Origin: Plotosus lineatus
Taxonomy: Eukaryota > Chordata > Actinopteri > Siluriformes > Plotosidae
Direction: 5' to 3'
Length of the DNA stretch: 64,000 nucleotides
NCBI GenBank assembly: GCA_024760905.1
Contig: CM045751.1
Span: 8,712,001-8,776,000, forward strand
The notes below the pieces were generated by a model that was given only the letters and a program-made list of their open reading frames with translations, did no database searches and was not told the DNA's origin. Both the position numbers and the translations under genes were made by a program. Below, one piece after another: positions 49,571 through 61,428 of this stretch (its first letter is position 1; every line of letters starts with the position of its first letter).

Positions 49571-49861
49571 TATTATATATATATATATTTTTTTTTTTTT
49601 TTCACAATTCATATAAATTCCTTCTAATTTATTATGTTCCCCATGTCAGTGATCCCCAACCGTTTTATCACCGCATATCGGGTTTTTCCTACTTCTAATC
49701 CACTCCATGCTCAACCTCCTTAGCATGAGGTCTCACATCTTGCCTCCCAGAGGTCCCCCCTCCCATTCCATATGGACATGCCAGGAAACCTTCAGCAATG
49801 TTGAAGCAATCCTCATCAGCTATTTCACAGTCCAAGAAACAAATGTCCAAGCCATTCCTTT

Positions 49862-50197
49862 ACTGGGCCGCTTAATCCTAATTAGGGTCCAATAGAGGCA
49901 GGCGCCCATCTCAGCTTACTCTGGGTGAGGGCAGGGTACACCCTGGACAGCCTGCCGGGCCATCGAAGGGCAGAAACGCACAGATGGCTATGCAGTCTAA
50001 TCTTTATGAAAGTCAGCAATGGTCTTTTTACATGAACCTCTCACCACAGACACTGAGAGACATGGCCGGCCTACGATAACACAGTGAGCTGCTCTTGGGG
50101 GACAGCAATGACAACCCATTGATAATGTGGCTTGAAATCCCCCCCCCCCCGGCATCAGTCATCCACCACCCTACGTTCCGGACCACCTTTTTTTCCT
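49862..50197 (-). mobile_element. SINE family S with L2-like tail
   Basis: From ctgggccgcttaatcctaatt to the degraded head caccaccctacgttccggacc. Confidence 0.75.
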
Positions 50198-50207
50198 TCC
50201 TTTTTTC

Positions 50208-50503
50208 TTTTTTAAACCCGAGCCATAGTGGCTCATCAGGGCGGTGCTTATCCCGGTTTCCGTAGCTTGGAGCGACTAGGAGTTCAACTCCTCCTGGATG
50301 GGACGCTGGTCCATTGCAGGTTACCTTCCAAGTATATTTTTACTGGTACCCATTTATACTGCTGGGTGGACAGAGACACACTTGTAGTTGAGACCTTGCT
50401 CAGGGGTCTTAGCACAGTGGGGGTCTCACTGAGATTCGAACTCACAACCTCCTGATCATGAGCACAGCACCCTAACCACTACGCCACCAGCGCCGGCCCA
50501 CCA
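50208..50503 (-). mobile_element. SINE family C (tRNA-head)
   Basis: The reverse complement has A-box TGGCGTAGTGG and B-box GTTCGAATCTC, and ends in gatgagccactatggctcg. It adjoins the previous SINE head to head. Confidence 0.75.
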
Positions 50504-50629
50504 CTGCCCCTGAATAGTTTTATTATTTCTATAATTAATACTACTATCATTATCACCATTTTTATTTTTTATCACAATATTTTTTCCCCAACTGTATATC
50601 GTCATGCCACGTCAATGACCTCACGAGCT

Positions 50630-50730
50630 GTCCAGGATGTATTCTGCAATCGACCAGAGTCGGCCAAGATGGGCGCCAGCATCCCGATTATCCTAATTAG
50701 GATTAAGCAGTTCAGAAAGTGAGTGCAACA
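50630..50730 (+). mobile_element. L2-like tail fragment
   Basis: cgagctgtccaggatgtattc ... aattaggattaagcagttcagaaag. Confidence 0.65.
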
Positions 50731-51196
50731 GGCTTTGTTGGTTTGGACATTATCTCTTGGACTATAGAATGGACGATACATGAATCTAACCAGCTTGTTT
50801 TTGGCGAGAAGACACTAGCAGGAGCGAGTTAATCCAAATGGAAGGTCCAGCACAATGCAAAACTTATTATTAACCACCCCCACGCTTCTATAGTGAGTTT
50901 CACGGCTTTTTGAACATTTTCTCTCGATGGAACAATTGCTAGTCAATTATATCAGGCGCTGGAACACAGTAATTTACTTGTAGCTTTATCTGAGAATGTG
51001 CTACTGCACACTTTATTAAATAACTCCACCCACATCTGACTGCATCGCCTGACTGCATAACTGATGCAATCAACGGCTTTCACAATAAACCTATCACTCT
51101 ATACCCGTTTAATGCAGCAGACTAAATTCAAACGTGTGCTGGGTATTCCTCGACAGTTATATTACCAAGGTTCAGGTCCGCAGCGGCTCCTTTTAC

Positions 51197-51225
51197 CTCC
51201 CGATCCAAATAGCCAGGCACAAAAC
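51197..51225 (-). other. bmal1: Possible bmal1 5' UTR microexon
   Basis: Twenty-nine bases flanked by acceptor TTCTGTCCTGTAG and donor GGGAG|GTAAAAG on the bmal1 strand, inside the long 5' intron. Both sites are good, but there is no coding sequence to confirm it. Confidence 0.45.
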
Positions 51226-51344
51226 CTACAGGACAGAAGATGAAACAGAAGGTTAGGATGCTTGATCGAGTTGACTTTTTTTTTATTCATAGACATTTTT
51301 AAATACTGCAGCTAGACATCCAGTCACCGATCCATTAATCTATT

Positions 51345-51510
51345 ATTTATACCACTTATCAGTCAGGATCATAGGGTGAGCCCGAGCCAGTTCCAGCCGA
51401 CTCTGTGTGAGGCGGGGTACAACCTTCACACGTTGCCACTTTACTGCAGAGCCACCACAGACATAAACGACCAATCACACTCACATTCACGTCTAAGGTC
51501 AATTTAGAGA
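51345..51510 (-). mobile_element. L2-type fragment
   Basis: ttccagccgactctgtgtgag and ggtcaatttagagaagcc, antisense. Confidence 0.5.
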
Positions 51511-51520
51511 AGCCCATTGC

Positions 51521-51521
<1 letters not shown>

Positions 51522-51554
<33 letters not shown>
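51522..51554. repeat. (TA)n microsatellite
   Basis: About 16 TA units. Confidence 0.95.
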
Positions 51555-51558
<4 letters not shown>

Positions 51559-52463
51559 TGTTGGTGTACTGTAGGAGGAATCCAGACTACCCAGTGGGTT
51601 CATGTACGTTTAAATTTAGAACCTTCTTACTGTAAGGAAAAAAATCCTGCAGAATGTGTACATGAAATAAAAATGAAATTAAATATTAAGGCCAGCAAGA
51701 ATGTTTCAACTGAAATGCAGTTTATGTGCCATAGAAACACACTGATGGTTATGACATGATGGATGAGTAAGAGACGGCGATGAGTAAGACAGAATGAATA
51801 ACAGATGTACAAATAGAGCACCGATGAGGACCAATGCCAACCACCTCGACAGTACATCCACCACATGCCCACATATGTTTATGGCAACATGCCTGCATGT
51901 AATAATCGCGTGTGTAACACTCTACTGAGGTCATATGATGTGATTTATAATGCAAGAACATGCTCAGAATTCACTTGCTTTACAAATACACTGGTGGTTC
52001 TGTTTGATTTACTGCATCTAAAACTAAACAATTTTTCAAAGAAAAGTCTCCTGGGTGTGTTCGATTCCACAGCTGACAGAGGGTATCCAGCTGTCATCAT
52101 GAAACACCTCTGGAGGAACAAAAAGCACGAAAAGGGAATACAATCTGGATGGAGGTCCAGGTTTTTCTTCTCGCTCACACACACACACACACAGTATACA
52201 CACTTTAGCATTCTCAGCTCACCCACTGGCATGATTTCAGGAGGTAATCAGAGAATCTAGTGGAAACTGTCACAGATTTAGACAGAACAAACTACACAGA
52301 CAACAAACCAAGCTCGGGATCAACCCGTGTACCCTGAAGCTGTAAGCTAGCACTGGGCCACCATGGGCCAGTTTAGATTGCCTCGTACCATAGCAGAGAG
52401 CAATTGTGAATACGAGTATACTTGAAGAATCAATTTTAACTTGGTTTTAAAATGCCTCTAGAC

Positions 52464-53035
52464 CAGTGCTGCTCAATTATTTTCTGTGGTGCCCCCCCCC
52501 CAGGAAGAAAAAAAAAAAAAAAAATCCACCTCCCCCCCCACTATAAATAGTATTATTTGTCTATAAAATTGTTATTAGTACACCTCTGCATAGCATTCTT
52601 TATTAACGTTAAAAACAAAAAAAAAGGTAGTTCAACTTACAATAAAGAAAAACATTCACATTGCTTTTTAATCTGTAATTGAAAAGATTTAAAATGCACC
52701 AATGTGTCTGAAAATAAAACGAATACACCCTTATTTAAACTCATTCAAATTATTTGTGTTAATATCTCCATCTCTCTCCACCTTGCTCTTCGTTCCTGTG
52801 AGAAAGTTTTCCGTGTTGCTTCTTGAGGGGTTGTTTACGGCACGTCATATTGTTTGCTCGTGCGGAAAAACACCATAGCGCGACAATAAAAGTGCCAGTG
52901 CCAACTAGTGGAGTGGAGGTGCAATTACACTTAATTCTCGTACACTATTCCAGAAAAGCTTGTTCCAAAAGGGTCATATGCGCTCTCCCCCGGCATCACA
53001 CCAGGGGGGCGTGCCCCACTATTTGAGAAGCACTG
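52464..53035. mobile_element. hAT-like nonautonomous element with 8-bp duplication
   Basis: The termini CAGTGCTGCTCAATTATTT and (reverse complement) CAGTGCTTCTCAAATAGTG form an inverted repeat. It is flanked by CTCTAGAC (52456-52463) and CTACAGAC (53036-53043), 6 of 8 matching. It lies in bmal1's first intron. Confidence 0.8.
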
Positions 53036-53189
53036 CTACAGACAGACAGATAGAAAATTTCCACTCTTTTGCCAGTCATAAATGACCTCGTCCTGCCACT
53101 CCCACCAGTGAGAACACCACACATTCATACTGGGCACTGAAATACTTTCGACTATCTGGTGACAGAAACTGATACAATAACCCCCTGAC

Positions 53190-53523
53190 CTTCATTCATT
53201 CACTTTCGGAACTGCTGAATCCTAGTTAGGGTTGCGGGGAGGCTGGCTCCCATCTCAGCCGACTCGGGACGAGGGCAGTCAATACTCTGGACAGCTCACC
53301 AGGCCATCACAGGGCAGAAACACGCCGACAGGTATGCCGAAGGTAAGCAGTGGTTCTGTTACATGCCCTTCACCATGGACAATGAGACATGGCTGGTTAA
53401 CTTGATAACCCAATTAGCTGAACTGGGGAGGACAGCGATGACAATAGTTGATGCTGGGGCTTGAACCCCCCAACCATGGGATAGGTAATCCAGCACCTTA
53501 CAACCAGGCCCCCACTGGCCCTG
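53190..53523 (-). mobile_element. SINE family S with L2-like tail
   Basis: ttcattcactttcggaactgc to aaccaggcccccactggccc, a complete antisense copy. Confidence 0.8.
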
Positions 53524-53539
53524 CTCTCTGGGCTTCAAG

Positions 53540-54320
53540 CAAAAACAAAATGTCAGAGGTAATGAATTCTGGACAGTTGATCAGTTGGAGGCCTTGGATG
53601 TGAATTAAAGGCTGGAGTGTAAAGGCTGATGTTGTTTTGACTCTTCCACTTGTTCTGTGTGTTGCATTAGTGTAAACACAGGCCCAATATCATAATATTG
53701 TGTGGAAGGATCATTTTAAGTTTTTTGGCCATATCAATCAGAACTAGGATGTGTCCTCACACCCACTTTTACAGTGGTGATCAATTTTTAAAGCTTTTGG
53801 ATGGATCTTTGGAGAACTAATCATTAACTACAGCTAACCTGGCTACATTTATTTTGAAAAATATCCTGTTGTGTCAGAAACACAATAATGAACAGAATGA
53901 TTTGTAAGGAATTCTTTAAAAAAAGAAAAAAGTTAGAAAATAAATAAATAAAAACAAAAACAGCAAAATGCAGTGACAAGGACATGAACAAATATGGTTT
54001 TCATTCCTGGAGTATCCAAAAATCAAACACTACCAGCACATACAGAACTGTAGTATATTAACTACAAGAGACATATGACTACTCACAGGCTGCGTCGAAA
54101 ATGCGCATATCTGCAAAACACTGCGCATAAAGGATGTAGCTCTATGAAATCGTGACTCATTAATTTCCCTTTATATCCGTCACAGCTATTTAATCTCAAT
54201 CACACCTGTCTGGGCTTTAAACTTAAACACATGACGTTTTTCAAGATTTCGTTCCTGATCAAAAGAACAAAAACGGCTATTCGTACTTAATATTTGCAGT
54301 TAAAACCGTATTTTAAAAGT
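53540..54320. other. bmal1: bmal1 intron 1, proximal part
   Basis: No repeat or exon is recognised between the SINE and the exon 1 donor. Confidence 0.45.
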
Positions 54321-54329
54321 GATACTCAC

Positions 54330-54395
54330 ATGAAGGCTGAAAAGGCACATGTACAGTCACTGTAACATGGACGGCGGAGGACAATTACATATTTA
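54330..54395 (-). other. bmal1: Inferred bmal1 noncoding exon 1
   Basis: On the minus strand, sequence downstream of the RORE pair ends CAGCCTTCAT|GTGAGTATC, with the donor at 54321-54329. The start of the exon (transcription start) is not defined by sequence. The upper bound is set by the RORE. Confidence 0.5.
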
Positions 54396-54398
54396 CAC

Positions 54399-54533
54399 TG
54401 ACCTACTTTTCCTCATTCGCCTTGAATAACCAGCGCGCCACTAACCTACTTACGGACCAATCCCGTGCAGGCACAGGGTGAGCCTTGTCTTGACTGGCCA
54501 ATCCGAGAGCGGGCTATGGATGCGGCAGCCAAT
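54399..54533 (-). promoter_or_regulatory. bmal1: bmal1 promoter: tandem RORE pair and three CCAAT boxes
   Basis: On the bmal1 strand: GTAAGTAGGTTA (54442-54453) followed by AAAAGTAGGTCA (54399-54410), 43 bp apart. Both fit the ROR/REV-ERB element (A/T-rich half then AGGTCA-like core). Mammalian Bmal1 promoters carry the same two cores, AAGTAGGTTA then AAGTAGGTCA, in the same order. CCAAT boxes, on the opposite strand, lie at 54457-54461, 54498-54502 and 54529-54533. By established clock biology, RORs activate and REV-ERBs repress through these sites to give rhythmic bmal1. Confidence 0.8.
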
Positions 54534-55061
54534 GATGTCGTGAGGATCAAGAACGCATCCAAAGTGAGGGGTTCCTCCCTATAGATAGCGAGTCATAACA
54601 TAAATCCAAATAGACGCAGTATAAACCGCTGTACTGTGCAAAGTGAAAGAGTTCACACAATAAAGAACATGTTAATGACAGGGGAAGGATTTTTTTTTTC
54701 AGAATCAAAATAAATATGAGCGCTTAAAAATTATACAATGCAGTTACACAAGTCACTGAGTGGAGTGGTCAGATTTTTATGGCGTAGGAAAATTATTATT
54801 TCCACCTCAGTTTATTTGTGAACTAAACTGAGAAATTATGACAGATATTACTGTACTTGCTTCCCAGACCTGAGAGGGGAGAGTGGAATCAGTTTGTTCA
54901 ATCATTCGTGACGTTCATTCTGCACATGCTCAGTAGCATCCCCTGGCGGTCGACAGAAGAAAATCAACTTAAAGCTTAAACTCAAACCACTTTTATTTAA
55001 AAAAATAAATAAATAAATAAAAAATAATAAATGAATATAATATAATATTCCACCCATCCAC

Positions 55062-55500
55062 CCTGCGATGGCCTGGCGAGCTGTCCAGGGTGTACTCTGC
55101 CCTCGGCTGGGCCAGCCTCCCCGCAACCCTAATTAGGATTAAGCGGTTACAGAAAGTGACCTGAACTGACTATATAATATAAAGGTAGAAGTTAGTACGT
55201 CTGCCTCACAGCAAGAAGGCCCTGGATTCGAGTCCCACCATATGCATTTCTGTGTGGAATTTTCTCTGTGCTAGTGTAGGTTTCCTCCAGGTACCCCAGT
55301 TTCCTCCCACAGTCCAGAAACATGCACAGTAGGTTGATTGGCTGTTCCAAATCTCCCCAGATGTGAATGGATGTGTGAGTGTTGGTACTGCGATGGCCTG
55401 GTGAGCTGTCCATGATGCACCCCGCCCTCGTCTGGAGTCGGCTGAGATGGGTGCAAGCCTCCAAGGGCCCTAATTATCCTTTAACCGGTTCAGAAAATGA
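55062..55500 (+). mobile_element. L2-like tail followed by an L2-type SINE
   Basis: The first block is cgatggcctggcgagctgtcc to ggattaagcggttacagaaag. The second runs from gcctcacagcaagaaggccc to the same kind of tail at 55470-55500. Confidence 0.7.
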
Positions 55501-55749
55501 ATGAATGGATGAAGGTACAACATTCCACCACATGGGGGCAGCAAAGCAACATGTCAAATAGACAGAAGCGTCACCGTCCCTGAATACATCCCTGACCTGC
55601 AATTTTGACATACTGTACTCAAAAAAAATAAAAAAATAAATAAAAAAACGACTTCACCAGAACCATTTTAAATGCAGCTCAGAAAGCTTTATTCAATTTT
55701 ATCATGTATACATCTTTCCTTGTATATTCTAAGTCTTGGGAATTTCTCT

Positions 55750-56080
55750 CACCTTTCCAAGTGGGGGTCACAGGGAGGCTGGAGCCCATCTCAACTGAGT
55801 GGAAAGGCAGCATACACTCTGAACAGCTCACCAAATCCATGTCAGAGTCAACACACGCAAAACCATTCACAAGCCCATGTAAGACCAACCTGGAATATCC
55901 AATTAGCGCAACATGCACATGTTTGCACTATGGGAGGGAACCAGGTGTACCCAGAGGAAGCCCATGCATGCATGTGGGGAGCTCCACACAGAAATACACT
56001 TGCCAAGTTTGGGACTCGAACCCAGGACCTTCTTGCTTATAGGTGGATGTAACCACCACGACATCACCGTGCGGCCCCCA
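55750..56080 (-). mobile_element. L2-type SINE
   Basis: The reverse complement has a B-box-like gggttcgagtccc, gtgtggagctccccacatgc and a tail gagatgggctccagcctccc. Confidence 0.65.
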
Positions 56081-56185
56081 TATAATGTTCACAACATATC
56101 AGAAACGATTTTGCTTTGTTTCTGATGTGGATGTTGCTCCAGGGAAGGGTGCTTCAGAAAAATGCTGAGTAAGTGACAGTGCAAT

Positions 56186-56206
56186 GTGGGGGGGGGGGGG
56201 GGGGGG
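56186..56206. repeat. Poly-G run
   Basis: About 20 consecutive G. Confidence 0.95.
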
Positions 56207-56768
56207 AACCAGATTTGGTCCGAGTTATGACCTGGCAAGATTGTCACTCATGCCCACTGATGCACATTCAAAGTATACTGTACAGTATAGTATATACACT
56301 GATTAGCCATGAGATTAGCACCATCTGATGGTCTGAGGCCAAATAGCCCATCCATAACAAACTGATGTACAGAGTGTCCTGACATCATTCTATAACGCCC
56401 AGCATTAACAGTTTCAGCAGTTTGTGCAACAGTAGCCATCTTGTGGGATCAGCCAATGCTTCCCGTGTGTATCAATGAGCTTTGAGCACCCATAACGCTC
56501 TTACCAGTTCACCGACTCCTTCCTTGGGCCACCTTTGGTAGACATTTTACACCTGTGCACCAGGAACACTCCCACAAGATCTGCTGCGTTCTGGATGAAC
56601 ACTCCACCCCATTCAGAAGAATGTACTGTACAGTATACAAACACACACCGAGGACAGTAAAGCTTTCCAAGGCTCAAAGAAATCCAGTCAAAAGACAAAA
56701 GAGCAGAAAAACCTTTACAGTCGCTATTGTTGCCGTCTTCCACAATTTACTGGAAAGTAATTAAAATA

Positions 56769-57128
56769 AGGGGCAGTGGTGGTCTAGTGGTATAGGGCGC
56801 TGGATCGCTGATCCAAAAGTTGGGGGTTCGAGTCTCACTCTCCACAGGGTTGTCACTGTCCCCCCCCCCTCCCCGCGTGCGGCTAACTGGGTTATCAAAG
56901 GCGGGCCATGTCTGTCACTGTCTATGGTGAGAGGTTCATGTAAAAGAACCATTGCTGACTTTCGTAAAGAGGAACTGCAAAGTCGTCAGCGTGTTTCTGT
57001 CCCTTGCTAAAAAGGGTTGTGACAGGAAGGGCATCCGACGTAAAAACCTCTGCCAAATCAAACGTGGGAATCAGATGATTCGCTGTGGTGACTCCCGAGT
57101 AAAAGGGAAAAAGCCGAAAGGAAGACAG
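56769..57128 (+). mobile_element. SINE family S with RTE-like tail, 20-bp perfect target duplication
   Basis: Full copy. ACTGGAAAGTAATTAAAATA occurs at 56749-56768 and 57129-57148. The tail is gattcgctgtggtgactccc ... aagccgaaagg. Confidence 0.95.
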
Positions 57129-57207
57129 ACTGGAAAGTAATTAAAATAGCATTTTATACAAAGTCTTAAAAAAATTTAAACATTTAGATTGCACCCACCA
57201 CATACAT

Positions 57208-57244
<37 letters not shown>

Positions 57245-57665
57245 GGGGCAGTGGTGGCCTGGTGGTAAAGGGTTATCAAAGGCCGGCCACGTCTCTCACT
57301 GTCTACGGTGTGAGGTTCATGTAAAAGAACCAGTGCTGACGTTTGTCAAGAGCAGGCTGCAAGGCCGTCAGTGTGTTTCTGCCCTGTGATGGCTTGGCGA
57401 GCTGTCCAGGGTGCACTCTGCCCTTGTCCGGCGTTACCTGGGATGGGCGCCAGCCTCCCCGCGACCCTAATTAGGATTAAATGGTTACAGAAAATGAACT
57501 GATGGGTTGAGAGTTGACATTACATTAATAGTAAAAGTGTTTCTGCCCCTTGCTAAAGGGTCACGTCAGGAACGGCATCCAACATAAAAACCTAAGCCAA
57601 AGCAAAACATGTGAATCACGCTGTGGTGACCCTTAAAAAAAGGGAAAAAGCCAAAAAGGAAAAGT
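57245..57665 (+). mobile_element. SINE family S (L2-like tail) followed by an S fragment with RTE-like tail
   Basis: 57245-57497 has a shortened head and the L2-like tail. 57535-57665 is a separate piece (tttctgccccttgctaaagg ... gtggtgacccttaaaaaaagg). Confidence 0.75.
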
Positions 57666-58074
57666 AGTTTTATTTATATAAATATACACATACACACACC
57701 ATTTGACAGAACATGATAATTTACCAAGACGCAAGTGTAAAAATAGCAGAGTGGTCTGCACTATAAATTGTATTCATGTCTGATATGATTTAATTATTTC
57801 AGGGAGATCTGGAAACTGTTTGTACAACTGAGAAAAGCACATCCTTATTTCCCTGAAACAACCATCATCATCATCATCTACATCATTATCTGCCGTTTAA
57901 CACAGCCAAAAGAAAGCCACATACATTTCCAAGAAATAGCCATTACTCTGTTCTTTCGTTCTTTTAAAGGGCTCTAGATTAGATCTCCTTTTTTTTGTTT
58001 AACATTTATTTCACAGTGATGAAAGGACAGAAGCATAAAATATAAAAGAATGCAGTTTATTGATTCAGTCATTA

Positions 58075-58250
58075 AGTCGCCTAATCCTAAGGAGGAAACT
58101 GGAGTACCGGGGGAGAAAAGAAAAAAAAAAAAAAAAAAAAAAACCCATGCAGGTATGGGAAGAGCGTGCAAACTCCATACAGAGATGTCCTCGCAGAGCA
58201 GGGGACACATACCAATGACCTTGCTGTGAGGTGGAAGAACTGCTGCTTCA
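58075..58250 (-). mobile_element. L2-type fragment
   Basis: aggaggaaactggagtaccgg and gagcgtgcaaactccatacag, antisense. Confidence 0.5.
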
Positions 58251-58676
58251 GTTCAGATACAAAAAGGTCAAAAATGTGTATACTTGTGGAACTTTGTGCT
58301 TTTTTTCTGCATTTATAGCCCAGGGCAGGCCGTCAGGAACATTGTCCAGACTCCTGTTAAACAGAGCAAACACAAAACCATCGATCCCAAAGGCTCCTTG
58401 ATCTCTCCTCACCATTTATCACACAGAAGTTACATTCATGGGTCTATACACTTTATGCATCACAGGGAAATAAATTACATAATGCCATCTTTATAATTGT
58501 CCTAATTGGACGGATAATTGATTATTCATATAAATTTCTTTTGATCTATGATCTTGGTTTTTTAAGTAAAAGTTAAAAACCTATTTACATGCAAATTAAA
58601 AAAGGAAAATATACCACTCATTTCTGCTCAATAAAATGCAAAACAAACATGTTTGCTACAAGTTGGTGTATGGATA

Positions 58677-58677
<1 letters not shown>

Positions 58678-58740
<63 letters not shown>

Positions 58741-58741
58741 G

Positions 58742-58774
<33 letters not shown>

Positions 58775-58895
58775 CACATACACACACACACCTATATATA
58801 TATATACACGCGTGTATGTATATATATATATATATATATAACACATAATATATATATATATATTATATATAAAATATATATGTATGTGTGTGTGT
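58678..58895. repeat. Compound (TA)n(CA)n(TG)n microsatellite
   Basis: Alternating TG, TA and CA runs create near-palindromic blocks. Confidence 0.93.
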
Positions 58896-59085
58896 CCAGT
58901 ATGTGTATATAGGTGTGCGTCCCCATGTCCAGTATGTGTACATGTATGGATGTGTATATAGGTGTCCAGTATGCATATATAGGTGTGTGCGCGTGTGTCC
59001 CCATGTTCAGTACGTGTGTCCAGTATGTGTATACAGGTGTGCGTGCGTGTCCCCGTGTTCAGTATGTGTATATGTACGGAGGGAA
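58895..59085. repeat. Short minisatellite, units with 'gtccagtatgtgtatatagg'
   Basis: Variants of tccagtatgtgtatataggtg and gtgtccccatgttcagtatg recur about six times. Confidence 0.75.
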
Positions 59086-59737
59086 GAATATGTGGGTTTT
59101 TTTGTTTTCTTACAGTTTTTGACATCTGGATTTGAGATATGATAATATAATACAGGAGCTGATGTCTAGACACTTTCATTTTGATTGCTTACGTTTGCAT
59201 GCTTGCTTTTAGGGAAAATTGTTTTAAATTTATCCATTTTGTGCCTAAAATCCATCTTTTTGTGCACGTTTAAAATCAAATCATCAATTAATACTCTGAA
59301 GCATGATTATGTACGGTATAATAAAATCTACTTAAGTCAATTAGCCCACCGAGTGTAAACAGCATACTGTACAAGAAATATTTAAAATAAATAAGGTTTC
59401 AGAGAAAAGCCGTCCTCGAGAACGAACCGGATAACCTCTACATTACATTCTCAACTTACAGGAGACCTGAATGGTAACTCTGTCGTTACAGGAAGAAGTC
59501 GGGTCGGGTGAAACAGACGAGCGTTGTGTGTGCAGCAGAGCGTAAACGGCGCACTCGGTATTGAATGAGTTACAGCAGGATGGTTCACAATATAGCACTT
59601 AAAAAGGTGAAGGGAATGTTTTCAGGAAATATTGTTTGTTGTTTAATGTTCTGCGAAGCATTCAATGCTGGCATATGTACACATTTTATTTCTGACAAAT
59701 AACTACAATGTTTAATTAATCCTTATAATGAGTTGAG

Positions 59738-60072
59738 AAGGCCTGGTGGTATAGGGCACTGGATCGCTGATCCTAAGGTTGGGGGTTCAAGCCCCACTCA
59801 CCACAAGGTTGTCACTGTCCCCCCCAGTGCAGCGAACTGGGTTATCAAAGGCCGGCCATGTCTCTCACTGTCTATGGTGTGAGGTTCATATAAAAGAACC
59901 ATTGCTGTCTTTCATAAAGAGTAGCTGCATAGCAGTCAGCGCGTTTCCACCCTGCGATGGCTTGGAAAGCAGTCCAGGGTGTACTCTGCCCTCGCCCAGA
60001 ATTGGCTGTCATTAGTGCCAGCCTCCCCGCGACCCTAAGTTAGGATTAAGCGGTCACAGAAAATAAACTGAA
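59738..60072 (+). mobile_element. SINE family S with L2-like tail
   Basis: The head from ggcctggtggtatagggcac (A-box partly lost), B-box GGTTCAAGCCC, core, and tail to gcggtcacagaaaataaactg. Confidence 0.85.
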
Positions 60073-60109
60073 CTGGTGGGTTGAGAGATGACATTACATT
60101 AATATTTTT

Positions 60110-60397
60110 TTTTTTTTACACCTGAGCCATAGTGGCTCATCAGGCCGTTACCTACCACCGATTTCCATAGCGTGAAGCTACCAGGAGTTCAACTCCTCCT
60201 GGATGGGACACTAGTCCATTGCACGTTACCTTCCCAGTATATTTTTACTGGTTCCCAGTTATACTGCTGGGTGAACAGAGGCACACTTGTGGTTGAGACC
60301 CTGCCCAGGGATTTTAGCACAGTGAGGGTCTAACTGGGATGTGAACACAACCTCTCGATCATGAGCGCAGCACCCTCACCACTACACCACCGGCCCC
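60110..60397 (-). mobile_element. SINE family C
   Basis: Colinear with 50208-50503 along its whole length, from ttttacacctgagccatagtgg to ccaccggcccc. Confidence 0.75.
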
Positions 60398-61020
60398 ACT
60401 TACATCAATATTACAGACATACAATTATTATTTACTATGATAGAAGATAAAAACCTTTAACTGCTATTTCAGTTGAGAATACTGACATGTTTACAACAAC
60501 GCCGTAAAATGTTCTAACCCTCAAAAAAAAATATATATATATATATATATACACACATCTCCACACACACACACACACACACAAATCTTGTCTTTCTTAG
60601 CCTTCTGCAAGGAACAGACCTCCAGATGGCCTCCAGTGTCGCCTCGTGTTGAGGAGTCGGAGCAGCCATCATAAATGATGAATGGTTAGCAGAACTGCGG
60701 CCAGCGGATAACGCTCCATGTTCAGCTGACCAGTTTTTCAGTCAAGTATTGATGCTAAGTATGTTTACATTTTATTAAAATTTTTTATTTCCCACAATCT
60801 GGTAAGTTTGGACTTAATAAGCCTTGTAAAACTCATGAGCTATAGTGCATATAACTACTCAATTCAAAAGCTTCCATCTGTGTAAACTTTCTTGACAATA
60901 ATTTCTGGAAGTGTTCCTGAGCCGATGCAGTGATTTCCGGAATCCTGCCTGTTTTTAATACAGTGCTTGCATATATATGAATTTTATATAGAAATTAATA
61001 ATACATTTTATTTGTAAATA

Positions 61021-61142
61021 TACTGCGATGGCCTGGTAAGCTGTCGAGTGTGTACTCCACCCTCGCCCAGAGTTGGCCGAGATGGGCGCCAGCCTGCCCA
61101 TGACCCAAATCAGGATTAAGCGGCTTAGAAAAATGAATGAAT
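61021..61142 (+). mobile_element. L2-like tail fragment
   Basis: gcgatggcctggtaagctgtc to gattaagcggcttagaaaaatgaatgaatg. Confidence 0.7.
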
Positions 61143-61219
61143 GTAAATATACATTTCTGTTCATGTCAGAGAAAACAAATAATATTTGATCACTATTGTT
61201 TCTCTTGTGGTTCCTGTAG

Positions 61220-61262
61220 GTGAACCCGATAAACTGACCAAATACAAGCCGCACGATACAGG
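61220..61262 (+). other. Exon-like segment of unknown gene
   Basis: A 43-bp segment with acceptor ttgtggttcctgtag and donor ACAGG|GTATGT. Only one frame is open and it reads GEPDKLTKYKPHDTG. I do not recognise the peptide. Confidence 0.25.
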
Positions 61263-61428
61263 GTATGTAGTTTCAGGGTTACTGGAACTCTACAACATTA
61301 ACCTAACAAAGAATATCGATTAAAGGAACAAAGTCTTGATGAATAGCTCTACATGCAAGAAGGATAAATTAAAGAAAACACTTGTGTTTGTTATTACGTC
61401 CAACACACCATTACTGCATGTTACTGTA

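Noticed and set aside
58628..59179. 183-aa minus-strand reading frame rich in Tyr/Ile/His/Thr
   Set aside because: It is translation of TA/CA microsatellites and a minisatellite. No codon structure or splice context.
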